Assembly: GCF_000159355.1 (NCBI RefSeq)
Contig: NZ_GG670121.1
Coordinates: 270,358-334,357, forward strand
Direction: 5' to 3'
DNA from: Lactobacillus johnsonii ATCC 33200
Lineage (GTDB): Bacteria > Bacillota > Bacilli > Lactobacillales > Lactobacillaceae
Length of the DNA stretch: 64,000 nt
Positions within the stretch are counted from its first letter, which is position 1; each line of letters starts with the position of its first letter. The notes under the pieces are model-generated. The model saw only the letters and a list, made by a program, of their open reading frames with translations, made no database searches and was not told the origin of the DNA. Both the position numbers and the translations under genes were made by a program. Positions 51,934 to 60,519 of this stretch are shown here, one piece after another.

Positions 51934-52647
51934 TTATCTAACCAGTTTATCCCAAATAACAACCTTATTAGCCTTGATTGATTTTTGAACATCAATAATT
52001 CGCTGGTTACTTGACCCACGAAATTGTAGTGTCAGATCTTTCAAGTCATCCATGAAACGTCCATCAACTAAAATATCAATCTTTGAAAGCATTTCTTTCT
52101 TATCAGGAGTTTCTTTTTGAAGCTCATCCCAGGTATAGCCTGACCAAGACCAAATATCTTTACTATGTCCAAATTCCTTACGCACACGATTAATTAATTT
52201 CAAGCATACCCAAGTATTTAAAAAAGGTTCACCGCCTAATAAAGTTAATCCCTGCACATAGGATTGAGACATATCTTCAATAATTTTATCTTCCAATTTT
52301 TGAGTATAAGGACGTCCATAATTAAAATTCTGGGCTGCTAAATTGTAACAACCGGGACAGTCAAACAAGCATCCACTCACATATAAGCTGCATCTAACCC
52401 CTTCACCATCAACAAAATTAAATGGCTTATAGTCAGCAATTTTATGCTTAGAGTATTCTTCTGACTTCCATTCTTGGGGCTTAGGATTCTTCGGTTTTCT
52501 ATGTTGTTGTTTTAATTTTTTAGCATGTTCAACTTGCGGCTTATATTGATTAGAATCAACAAAAATTGTATCTCCACCAACATTAACCTTAATTAAATTT
52601 CCTCGAACATCAGGACCTTCTTGATTATTCTTATCTTTCTCTGGCAT
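51934..52647 (-). CDS. nrdG: Anaerobic ribonucleotide reductase activating protein
   Basis: A 237-residue radical-SAM enzyme that installs the glycyl radical on NrdD. The cluster motif CLFDCPGC (CX3CX2C) binds the 4Fe-4S centre, and TLLGGEPFLN is the SAM-binding GGE region. It has an N-terminal extension of about 65 basic residues (HAKKLKQQHRKPKNPKPQEW) beyond the usual 155-175 residue core. Its ATG overlaps the nrdD stop by one base, so the pair is translationally coupled. Confidence 0.95.
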   Translation of the reverse strand: MPEKDKNNQEGPDVRGNLIKVNVGGDTIFVDSNQYKPQVEHAKKLKQQHRKPKNPKPQEWKSEEYSKHKIADYKPFNFVDGEGVRCSLYVSGCLFDCPGCYNLAAQNFNYGRPYTQKLEDKIIEDMSQSYVQGLTLLGGEPFLNTWVCLKLINRVRKEFGHSKDIWSWSGYTWDELQKETPDKKEMLSKIDILVDGRFMDDLKDLTLQFRGSSNQRIIDVQKSIKANKVVIWDKLVR

Positions 52648-54857
52648 CAGTATTCGTCATTCTTTCTAACTTCATCCTTAGCCATCTTTTCTTCCATTCC
52701 CATATTCAAGTGCTTTACACGGTGGACAATTTCTTCATGACGACCATGAACCATTGGACGTTTCAAAGGATTGCCTAGATAACCACAAGTACGCTTTACA
52801 CAGTCACAAGTTTCTGGATCATGATTTCCACATTGTGGACATTCAAAGCCTTTAGCGGTTGCCTTAAATTCACCCTTAAAACCACACTTGTAGCATTGGT
52901 CAATTGGAGTGTTGGTTCCTAAGTATCCTACTTTATCATAAGCCCAGTCCCAGACAGCCTCTAGTGCCTTAGGATTTTGCTTAAGGTTTGGATATTCACA
53001 ATAATGAATGAATCCACCTGCAGCATAGAATGGATATGGAGCTTCAAAAGCTAATTTTTCAAATGGAGTTGGGTGTTTTCTTACATCGTAGTGGAAAGAA
53101 TTAGTGTAATATTCCTTATCAGTAATATCTTTAACCAAACCGAATTTTTTAGTATCCAAACGACAAAACCTATCAGTTAAGCTTTCACTTGGAGTTGAAT
53201 ATACACTGTAGTGATAGTGATTTGGATCTTCTTTTTCCCATTTAGCGCAGTAATCGTGAAGTTCTTTAACAATATTAATAGTAAATTGGTGCGCTTCCTC
53301 ATTATGTTCCCAATTAGGACCATAAAAGACTGTACCAACTTCATAAAGTCCAATATAACCTAATGAAACTGTACAGCGTCCATTTTTGAAAAGATCATTT
53401 ACATTATCTTCTGCATTTAGCCTTTTACCAAAAGCGCCATATTCATAAAGAATTGGAGCATTATCAGGTACAGCATCAGTACAACGTTTAGCCTTAATTT
53501 GCAAAGCTTCATGTGCTGTTTGGACTTTTTCTCTAAAAATTTGCCAGAATAAGTCTTTATCTCCTTTTGATTCCATGGCAATTCTAGGTAGGTTTAAAGT
53601 AACAACACCTAAGTTCATACGACCAGAATTTACTTCTTTACCAGTTTCTGGATCTTTCCAACCTTGTAAGAAGGAACGACAACCCATTGGAGCTTTAAAT
53701 GATCCAGTAATTTTCTTAATCATGTCATAACTAACAATATCTGGATACATACGCTTAGTAGAACATTCCAAAGCTAATTCCTTGATATCATAGTTTGGAT
53801 CTCCAGGATGTAAGTTAAGTCCCTTCTTTAGCGTAAAGACTAATTTAGGAAAGATAGCTGTTCTCTTATCTTTTCCTAAACCTTCAATTCTAATCTTTAA
53901 GATTGCTTTTTGGATTTCACGTTCAATCCAAGATGTTCCTAGTCCAAAACCTAAAGTAGTAAATGGAGTTTGTCCCTGACTTGAAAATAGGGTATTAATT
54001 TCATATTCAAGAGCTTGCATAGCATCATAGATATCCTTTTTTGTTCGCTTAACTGCAAAAGCCTTGATCTTTTCTTCATCGTCAAAAAATTCGCTAGCTT
54101 CTTTAATATTCTTGTGATAATTTTTTTCAGCATATGGAGCCAAAACTTCATCTACTCTGTCGGCAGAACAGCCTCCATATTGACTAGAAGCAACATTAGC
54201 AATAATTTGAGACATTTGAGCAGTGGCTGTTTCGATTGAATGAGGAGATTCAATATTTGCATTTCCAATTGTAAAGCCATGACCTAGCATTTCTTTAAAG
54301 TCAATCAAACAACAGTTAGTTAAAGGACTGAGTGGTGTGTAGTCTAAGTCATGCCAGTGAATATCGCCACGCAAGTGTGCCTTAGCAATATGTTCTGGCA
54401 TCATCGTTAAACCAATTGTTTTACCAACTACACCGGCTGTTAAATCACGCTGAGTTGAAAAAACACGTGAGTCTTTATTAGCATTTTCATTAACAATTGT
54501 TGGATCATGGTGAATTAAACGTCCCAGACGGTTAGTAGTCTCAGTTTGCTTCTTAAAATTGACCTCGTCTTCTCTACGATAATCAACATAAGCATTTGCT
54601 TCATCACTAAAGCCGAGTTCGATTAATGTTTGAACAAATGCATCTGCTATTTTCTCAGTAGAAGTCTGCTTTGCACCATTTAATTTTTGAAGGATAGCAG
54701 GTAAAATATCTGCTTCATGTTCAGTCAGATGCAAGCTATCTAAAACCATTTCAATTTTGTAAAGAGCAAAAGGATAGATGCTACCGTCTCTTTTAATGGC
54801 TGTTTCTGGCAGCGTCATTTGAGTAATTGATTTAATTTGAGCATCTTGTTGTAACAT
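52647..54857 (-). CDS. nrdD: Anaerobic (class III) ribonucleoside-triphosphate reductase
   Basis: A 736-residue enzyme making deoxyribonucleotides without oxygen. The N-terminal ATP cone (VRRDG-like IKRDGSIYPFALYKIEMV) reads dNTP levels. The active barrel has HWHDLDYTPLSPLTNCC and MGCRSFLQGW. The C-terminus has four zinc cysteines (CYKCG, CPQCG) and the glycyl-radical motif RTCGYLG (Gly692 the likely radical site). The enzyme needs NrdG, encoded next. A pair of NrdR-like boxes lies upstream at 54905-54951. The first ATG is used; its ribosome site is weak (AAGAAGAG). Confidence 0.96.
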   Translation of the reverse strand: MLQQDAQIKSITQMTLPETAIKRDGSIYPFALYKIEMVLDSLHLTEHEADILPAILQKLNGAKQTSTEKIADAFVQTLIELGFSDEANAYVDYRREDEVNFKKQTETTNRLGRLIHHDPTIVNENANKDSRVFSTQRDLTAGVVGKTIGLTMMPEHIAKAHLRGDIHWHDLDYTPLSPLTNCCLIDFKEMLGHGFTIGNANIESPHSIETATAQMSQIIANVASSQYGGCSADRVDEVLAPYAEKNYHKNIKEASEFFDDEEKIKAFAVKRTKKDIYDAMQALEYEINTLFSSQGQTPFTTLGFGLGTSWIEREIQKAILKIRIEGLGKDKRTAIFPKLVFTLKKGLNLHPGDPNYDIKELALECSTKRMYPDIVSYDMIKKITGSFKAPMGCRSFLQGWKDPETGKEVNSGRMNLGVVTLNLPRIAMESKGDKDLFWQIFREKVQTAHEALQIKAKRCTDAVPDNAPILYEYGAFGKRLNAEDNVNDLFKNGRCTVSLGYIGLYEVGTVFYGPNWEHNEEAHQFTINIVKELHDYCAKWEKEDPNHYHYSVYSTPSESLTDRFCRLDTKKFGLVKDITDKEYYTNSFHYDVRKHPTPFEKLAFEAPYPFYAAGGFIHYCEYPNLKQNPKALEAVWDWAYDKVGYLGTNTPIDQCYKCGFKGEFKATAKGFECPQCGNHDPETCDCVKRTCGYLGNPLKRPMVHGRHEEIVHRVKHLNMGMEEKMAKDEVRKNDEY

Positions 54858-54904
54858 GGTTATTCTCTTCTTTCACAATATCTATGGTTCTATTTTATCA
54901 GAAA

Positions 54905-54951
54905 CTACATGATATTGTAGGTATTAACATTTTGGATCATATATATTGTAT
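54905..54951 (-). promoter_or_regulatory. Pair of NrdR-like boxes upstream of nrdD
   Basis: Boxes at 54905-54920 (CTACATGATATTGTAG) and 54936-54951 (ATCATATATATTGTAT) resemble the NrdR consensus ACACWATATATWGTGT at 10 and 12 of 16 positions. Their spacing is 31 bases, three helical turns, as known for NrdR operators. This predicts repression by NrdR when dATP is high. Confidence 0.6.
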
Positions 54952-55024
54952 TAAGCAAAAGTCACGTCTAGCAAGAGAGAGGCTCATTTTCAAAATTTTC
55001 TATAATTAGTAAAGTAGTCAAAAA

Positions 55025-55061
55025 AAATACTGCTGAGAGTAAAAAATTCTCAGCAGTATTT
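55025..55061 (-). terminator. Terminator of the ATP-grasp ligase gene
   Basis: A 14-bp stem AAATACTGCTGAGA/TCTCAGCAGTATTT with a nine-base loop and a T run, just past the stop at 55068. Confidence 0.9.
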
Positions 55062-55067
55062 TTCTAA

Positions 55068-56399
55068 TTAAATTTCATTCTCATGGTTTTCTTGTTGACC
55101 ATCACGAAGAGCTTGTTTTTCTAATTTTTTAGCTTCTTCTTCAAAATATTGTCCCTTATTTACTTGGTAGTACTTCTTATATCTAGCATAGTAGTTATGG
55201 AACATGTAGTGCATCAATAACCAACGTTTTAAGCTGCGATCTTTATCATAGAAGACAGTGGTACCGTAGTGACCCTCATCAATTAACTTTTCAGCTAGGC
55301 GTTTTGAACCGTTGTCGTAAGCATATTCCTTAAAGATCTTCTTTGGAACACCAAGCCACAACATATAGTTAGCACCGTCTTTATTTCCATAAACTGTTGG
55401 CTTGTCCTTTAAATTATCTTCAACATAGTCATCTACATACCACTTAGCTAAGTTATAACCATTTAAAGTTACGTAGAAACTTGAACGACCTTGACGGAGG
55501 TTGATCTCAAAGAATTTGTATTCTCCATCTCTTGGATCGTACTTAATGTCAAAGTTAGCCATACCAGTATAGTTCAATTTTTCAAGGAATGATTGAACAG
55601 TATCGTAAAGCTTTTGGCTGAAGGCTGGCAAAATTGCCATGTAATTACCGATAGATTGAGGAGTTGGGTCTTCAAGAAGTGGGTGACCTAAGCACATCAT
55701 CTTAACCTTGTGATCTTTATCAACATAAGCATTAAGAACACGCATGTTAGAATCATCGCCTGGAATGAAATCTTGTAAAATCAAGTCTTCAGTATAACCA
55801 TTGGTATAGATTTTACCAACGATATCTACTAATTCTTCCTCATCGTGAATAGTAAAGGCTTTTTTACGGCCTTCAAATTGACAATTCAACCATGAAACCG
55901 GATCTTCTGGCTTCAATTCAACTGGATAATCAAATGGTAAATTCAAATAATTTTCAGCCTTATAGTCATCCATAGTCACAATCTTAGTATGTGGATATGG
56001 AAGACCATACTTTTCAGCAATTTCGTAGAAACCTTCTTTAGAAATTAGCTTCTCTAGCAAGTCATAATCAATGTAAGGAACAACAAAAGTATCCTTCAAC
56101 TCATCCTTATGCTTAGCCAATAATTCTGCGTATCCATCTCCACAAGCAATTAAAATAACTGGTTCTAGATGATTCTTGTATTCTTCAATCTTTTGCTTCA
56201 TAACGTTCATAAAGCCTGGATCTTCTTCAAAGCCTTCATGAACTTCTACGTCAATAATTTTAGAATAGCGCGTTGCTGCTAATTGACTAGCAGCCCAAGC
56301 TTGAACCTTAATTCCATAAGCCTCGTTGAAGGAGCGAGCCATTCCGTAAACATTGATATCACTACCTAATAAAATAGGGGTAAATTTTGCTTGTACCAT
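55068..56399 (-). CDS. ATP-grasp ligase, probable D-aspartate ligase for the peptidoglycan cross-bridge
   Basis: A 443-residue ATP-grasp enzyme. The N-terminal pre-ATP domain reads TPILLGSDINVYGMARSF; the lid and metal-binding regions are LILQDFIPGDDSNMRVLNAY, GMANFDIKYDPRDGEYKFFE and INLRQGRSSFYVTLNG. The layout matches Enterococcus faecium Asl(fm), which adds D-aspartate to the Lys side chain of the cell-wall precursor. Lactobacilli of this group have L-Lys-D-Asp type peptidoglycan. It follows an asparagine-synthetase-like gene by 29 bases, so the bridge aspartate may then be amidated. No aspartate racemase gene is in the window. Confidence 0.8.
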   Translation of the reverse strand: MVQAKFTPILLGSDINVYGMARSFNEAYGIKVQAWAASQLAATRYSKIIDVEVHEGFEEDPGFMNVMKQKIEEYKNHLEPVILIACGDGYAELLAKHKDELKDTFVVPYIDYDLLEKLISKEGFYEIAEKYGLPYPHTKIVTMDDYKAENYLNLPFDYPVELKPEDPVSWLNCQFEGRKKAFTIHDEEELVDIVGKIYTNGYTEDLILQDFIPGDDSNMRVLNAYVDKDHKVKMMCLGHPLLEDPTPQSIGNYMAILPAFSQKLYDTVQSFLEKLNYTGMANFDIKYDPRDGEYKFFEINLRQGRSSFYVTLNGYNLAKWYVDDYVEDNLKDKPTVYGNKDGANYMLWLGVPKKIFKEYAYDNGSKRLAEKLIDEGHYGTTVFYDKDRSLKRWLLMHYMFHNYYARYKKYYQVNKGQYFEEEAKKLEKQALRDGQQENHENEI

Positions 56400-56428
56400 T
56401 TTGTATCCGTACTTCTCTCTAACTTTAA

Positions 56429-58378
56429 TTAAACAAGTCTGCCACTTTCGATTAATTCTGCTACTTCTGGTTGAACATGTTGATACTTCTTAACAGTTTC
56501 ATCATAATCAACAAAGAATAATTTATACCAAACTAAGAAAGTGTAAATAGCCCAAATTTGACGACGAGCTGAACCATCGCCCTTGTAATTATCATCAAGC
56601 AATTTAACAATCTTCTTTTGGTCAAAAATGTCATCTACAAAGTCTTCAGTAAACAATGCTCTAACTTGTTTGTAAAATCTTGGTTCCTTAAGCCATTGCT
56701 TAATTGGAGTTGGGAAACCAAGCTTAGGTCTTTGAGCCCATTCTTCTGGTAAGACCTTCTCAGATGCTTTACGAAGAGCATATTTAGTATCGTGACGGTT
56801 AACTAGATATTTAGTTGGAATTGAGTTAGCAAGTTCTGCAATCTTCTTATCAAGATATGGCACACGTAGTTCTAGAGAGTGAGCCATGGAGATCTTATCT
56901 GCTTTTTGCTCAATGTCATTAAGCATAAAGTGGTGAAGATCAATATATTGCATTTGCTTAACTTCATCAATATTTTTAACTTTCTTAAAGTCTTCTTGAT
57001 AAATACCGTTAACTGTTAGATCATTCTTATATTTATCACGCAAGATGCCATTAGCATCTTTAGAAGTAAAGATAGTTGGATAGTCCATATCATAAATGAC
57101 AGATTGACCAACATAAAATTCACTTGGCTCTGCCAAGTTAGTGTACATATGTACTTTACCTGGGAAGTTAGGCATCTTCTTAATCTTATGAGCTAAACGA
57201 ACACGACTCTTCTTAGGTAATTTCTTCAAGCCAGCAGTAAAGACCTTAATTACATCATTATGGGTATGCATTCCATAGTTAACGTAGCCTGCAAATAATT
57301 CATCAGCACCTTCACCAGAAAGGGCAACAGTAACATGCTTTCTAGCTAATTTACACAGGTACCATAATGGAATAATAGATGGGTTAGCATCTGGTTCGTC
57401 CATGTGATATTGCATTTCTGGGAAGTCGCGCATTGCTTCATCTGCATCAACTTTATCTGCAAAGAATTTCCAACCGTGTAAGTCAGAAAGTGCCTTAGCT
57501 TTTGATGCTTCATTATATGTAGAATCATCAAAAGAAACTGAGAAGACATCTTCAGGATCAAGTAAACTAGTTAAATAAGAAGAATCGATACCTTCAGATA
57601 AAAATGCACCAACTGGTACGTCTGCATTTCTGTATAAACCAACAGTTTCTTTTAAATCTTCATTGATTTTGTCTAAGGTTTCTTCAAAACTTAAGCTATT
57701 TTCAACATACTTAGCATCCCAGTATTGATGAGTCTTCATTTTGCCATCTTTATATTCGAACCAGTGACCTGCTGGGAAGCGGTAAACACCCTTAAAGAAA
57801 GTCTCCTTTAAGTCGTTATACTGGTTCATTAAGTATGGCTTAACTGCTTCAGCATTTAATTCCTTTTTAAAGCCTGGGTAAGCTAAGAAGCTCTTCAATT
57901 CACTACCAACAATTAACTTACCATTTTGGTCTGAGTAGTACATTGGCTTAATTCCGAAGAAGTCACGAGCACCATATAAAGTCTTGGTATTGTCATCCCA
58001 AATTACAAAGGCAAACATACCACGAACTTTCTTCAATAAGCCATCCATTCCCCATTCTTCATAGCCATGAAGTAAAACTTCAGTATCAGCCTTAGTAGTA
58101 AAGGTATGACCTGCATCAATTAATTCTTTTCTTAATGGTTTAAAATTATAAATTTCCCCATTAAAAATAATTGCTCTACTTTTATCTTCATTAAAAATTG
58201 GTTGACTTCCACCACGAAGGTCAATAATTGACAAACGTCTAAAACCTAAAGCCACCTTATCATTAGTATATTTTCCATCGGAAGATGGACCACGGTGTTT
58301 AATTGTATCCATCATTCCTTGAATAGCACAGTCTTTATCCTTTAATTCAGGATCAAAAAACGCACAAATTCCACACAT
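56429..58378 (-). CDS. asnB: Asparagine synthetase-like amidotransferase
   Basis: A 649-residue protein with an N-terminal class II glutaminase domain (nucleophile Cys2 in MCGICAFF, then TIKHRGPSSDG) and a C-terminal adenylating domain with VPVGAFLSEGIDSSYL and LSGEGADELFAGY. Family members amidate aspartate or, in several lactic acid bacteria, carboxyl groups of peptidoglycan. The PP-loop reads SEGIDS where SGGxDS is most common. Because it is in one unit with a D-aspartate-ligase-like gene, amidation of the D-Asp cross-bridge is a real alternative to free asparagine synthesis. AGGTGAAA precedes the ATG. Confidence 0.88.
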   Translation of the reverse strand: MCGICAFFDPELKDKDCAIQGMMDTIKHRGPSSDGKYTNDKVALGFRRLSIIDLRGGSQPIFNEDKSRAIIFNGEIYNFKPLRKELIDAGHTFTTKADTEVLLHGYEEWGMDGLLKKVRGMFAFVIWDDNTKTLYGARDFFGIKPMYYSDQNGKLIVGSELKSFLAYPGFKKELNAEAVKPYLMNQYNDLKETFFKGVYRFPAGHWFEYKDGKMKTHQYWDAKYVENSLSFEETLDKINEDLKETVGLYRNADVPVGAFLSEGIDSSYLTSLLDPEDVFSVSFDDSTYNEASKAKALSDLHGWKFFADKVDADEAMRDFPEMQYHMDEPDANPSIIPLWYLCKLARKHVTVALSGEGADELFAGYVNYGMHTHNDVIKVFTAGLKKLPKKSRVRLAHKIKKMPNFPGKVHMYTNLAEPSEFYVGQSVIYDMDYPTIFTSKDANGILRDKYKNDLTVNGIYQEDFKKVKNIDEVKQMQYIDLHHFMLNDIEQKADKISMAHSLELRVPYLDKKIAELANSIPTKYLVNRHDTKYALRKASEKVLPEEWAQRPKLGFPTPIKQWLKEPRFYKQVRALFTEDFVDDIFDQKKIVKLLDDNYKGDGSARRQIWAIYTFLVWYKLFFVDYDETVKKYQHVQPEVAELIESGRLV

Positions 58379-58438
58379 AAGTAACTTTCACCTCAAAATA
58401 AACAGTAGTCTTATTATAAGCTATTTACATTTCAAAAA

Positions 58439-59848
58439 CTAAATTCGATAGAATCGTCTCTTAGAAGCAGCTCCATATCCAAATACCTGTAATAAATGCC
58501 TTTGAACATCAACATTTACTATATATCCAGCTGCTTCATTAGCATGATCCATCTGTCTATTCCAGCGCTTATTGTATTGCGTAGTAAGCGCATGGTTTGG
58601 GCCCATGAGAGCCGAGCAATTAAAAAATATATATTGTATACCGTTAATGCGATATTGGTCTTCAGTATGACGGTGTCCACATAAATATGCAACTATTTTT
58701 GCATTTTTTATCTTTGTGAAATCAAAGCTATTAGCTAGGGTAAATTCAGGAGGAACATCCCTTGAATTAAGGTAGCCTTTTTCATGTTGATTAAAGGCCA
58801 CCATTAATTCATGTAGAGAACGCCCATTAAATTTCAAGGCATTTGTTCCCTTGCGAGTAATAGGATTTGCATGACTCATGAAAATAATTGTTTTACCATT
58901 TGAATTTTCAAGAATTTCGATAATTTCTTGCATCTGATCTTCACGAATCGCTAAAGCAAGTTTAGTATCGTATTTTTTCTTACCTTGCTCGTCTAGCTCA
59001 TAAGGTAAATCAGATGTATTGACCGTAATGATTCTGACGTCATCTTTATCAAAATATGCAACCCCATGCTTGCGCGTAATATAGTGAATACCATCTTGCG
59101 CATACATACTTGGCCACATTATATCTTCAAATTCATTTTCCGGAAAACTAGCTCTCAGATCATGGTGCTCATCAAATTTATCATTTTCATCGTGATTACC
59201 TTTAATGACAGCAAAGTTAGTTTTTTTAGATCTAAACGTTCTAGACAAAGATATCAACTCTGCTTCGCCAACTAATCCTGGGTCGGATCCATCCATCCAA
59301 TCACCTAAATGAGCCTTTAAATCTAAAACATCTTTATCTTCAAGATAATTAAACTCTTTAACATGACGAAGTCCGTTATGCCCATAAAAATCAATACTAT
59401 CAGCATCTTTATAGTGCGTATCGGTTAAAACACCGATATTAACTGAGTTATAGCCATCTCGGCTATGCTTTTTCACATAATCTACTAACTGATCTAATTG
59501 ATCTTCAACGATATAACGACGTCCTGTCTGTTTATTAACAAATGCAGTATAACGGTTTAGCCTTTTATCAAACTTCCGAACATAAGCTGGTGCTAGATCA
59601 GACGCATTAATCGAACGTAAAGCTTGGTGCAAGACATTGTCAGTGTCCTTATAAACAATGAGCTTATATTCTTCACCATGAGGAGTTCCTTCAGGCGCTC
59701 CAACGTTATACTCACCAACAGTCACATACTTTTGCATTCCATCGAATGGAATATTATTTTTCTTTCGCATCATCTTCCGGGTTACACCGGAAAATTTATC
59801 AATCATACCTTTGGTTTTCTTGATAATTTTCATGATACTCTTCCCCAC
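58439..59848 (-). CDS. Calcineurin-like metallophosphoesterase
   Basis: A 469-residue protein. The N-terminal 140 residues carry YVTVGEYNVGAPEG and KFDKRLNRYTAFVNKQTGRR, of no recognised family. The phosphoesterase domain follows with the metal motifs GVLTDTHYKD, HLGDWMDG, VIKGNHDENDK, MSHANP and CGHRHTEDQ, all intact. Such enzymes hydrolyse phosphomono- or diesters using two metals. No signal peptide is seen, so it probably works in the cytosol. It lies 60 bases upstream of asnB on the same strand and after a small acidic-protein gene with a terminator between them. The substrate is unknown. Confidence 0.82.
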   Translation of the reverse strand: MGKSIMKIIKKTKGMIDKFSGVTRKMMRKKNNIPFDGMQKYVTVGEYNVGAPEGTPHGEEYKLIVYKDTDNVLHQALRSINASDLAPAYVRKFDKRLNRYTAFVNKQTGRRYIVEDQLDQLVDYVKKHSRDGYNSVNIGVLTDTHYKDADSIDFYGHNGLRHVKEFNYLEDKDVLDLKAHLGDWMDGSDPGLVGEAELISLSRTFRSKKTNFAVIKGNHDENDKFDEHHDLRASFPENEFEDIMWPSMYAQDGIHYITRKHGVAYFDKDDVRIITVNTSDLPYELDEQGKKKYDTKLALAIREDQMQEIIEILENSNGKTIIFMSHANPITRKGTNALKFNGRSLHELMVAFNQHEKGYLNSRDVPPEFTLANSFDFTKIKNAKIVAYLCGHRHTEDQYRINGIQYIFFNCSALMGPNHALTTQYNKRWNRQMDHANEAAGYIVNVDVQRHLLQVFGYGAASKRRFYRI

Positions 59849-59860
59849 TCATTACACAAA

Positions 59861-59881
59861 AAAAGGCCCTTACTTGGCCTT
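59861..59881 (-). terminator. Terminator between the 59886 gene and the phosphoesterase gene
   Basis: A stem AAGGCC/GGCCTT (59863-59868 with 59876-59881) followed by seven T on the minus strand. Confidence 0.7.
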
Positions 59882-59885
59882 GGGG

Positions 59886-60368
59886 TTAATTATTTGCCAA
59901 AGCATTTGCGGCAAGACCCAATGATAAAACCGCATCTTTAGACAAAACCTTTTTCAAATCATTAGGAGCAATCGCTCTTACAGCGCCGATGACTTTCAAA
60001 CTATATAAAAGCACATGTAAATCAGTAGCACGATCATAGCTACCATCTTGCAATGGATCCTCATGATTATAGGTTAAATTAATCTCGTCTTGATCTACAT
60101 ATCCATCTACGTGGTTAGTTAAAATACGATCACTTAGCTCACGCAATGGTTTATCTAAATGCAGTAAAGTTAATTTACCATCAGATTCACTATTGTAGTA
60201 TTCATCTTGAGTCATATCAAAGTATTCTTCAATTGGTTTATCAAGAATATCCAAACTATTAATTTCATTATAAATTCTCTTGGTATTCAGGTCTTGTTGG
60301 CCGTTGATAATCTTTTCTTGTGATAAAGCCATATCGTCAGCCAATGTCATGGTAGTTAAATTATCCAT
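59886..60368 (-). CDS. Unknown acidic helical protein
   Basis: A 160-residue protein rich in Asp, Glu and Leu (LADDMALSQEKIINGQQDLN, IEEYFDMTQDEYYNSESDGK), with a C-terminal hydrophobic-helical stretch (LSKDAVLSLGLAANALANN) and no signal peptide. Family unknown. AAGGAGG stands five bases before the ATG, a strong ribosome site; the longer in-frame ATG seven codons upstream runs through it. It is transcribed toward the phosphoesterase, with a terminator in between. Confidence 0.65.
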   Translation of the reverse strand: MDNLTTMTLADDMALSQEKIINGQQDLNTKRIYNEINSLDILDKPIEEYFDMTQDEYYNSESDGKLTLLHLDKPLRELSDRILTNHVDGYVDQDEINLTYNHEDPLQDGSYDRATDLHVLLYSLKVIGAVRAIAPNDLKKVLSKDAVLSLGLAANALANN

Positions 60369-60478
60369 ATTGTCCTCCTTGAAATACAACTTCCATTATA
60401 ACAAAAAAGTTCTTTTTTTCCTGTACTTATCCATATTATAGGTAGATATTACAAAAAACTTTATAATTTATCAAAATA

Positions 60479-60510
60479 AAAACATGTAGTTTAGATAAAC
60501 TACATGTTTT
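60479..60510 (-). terminator. Terminator of the phn operon
   Basis: A perfect 15-bp stem AAAACATGTAGTTTA/TAAACTACATGTTTT with a two-base loop, just past the last permease gene. Confidence 0.85.
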
Positions 60511-60519
60511 ACTAATTAA

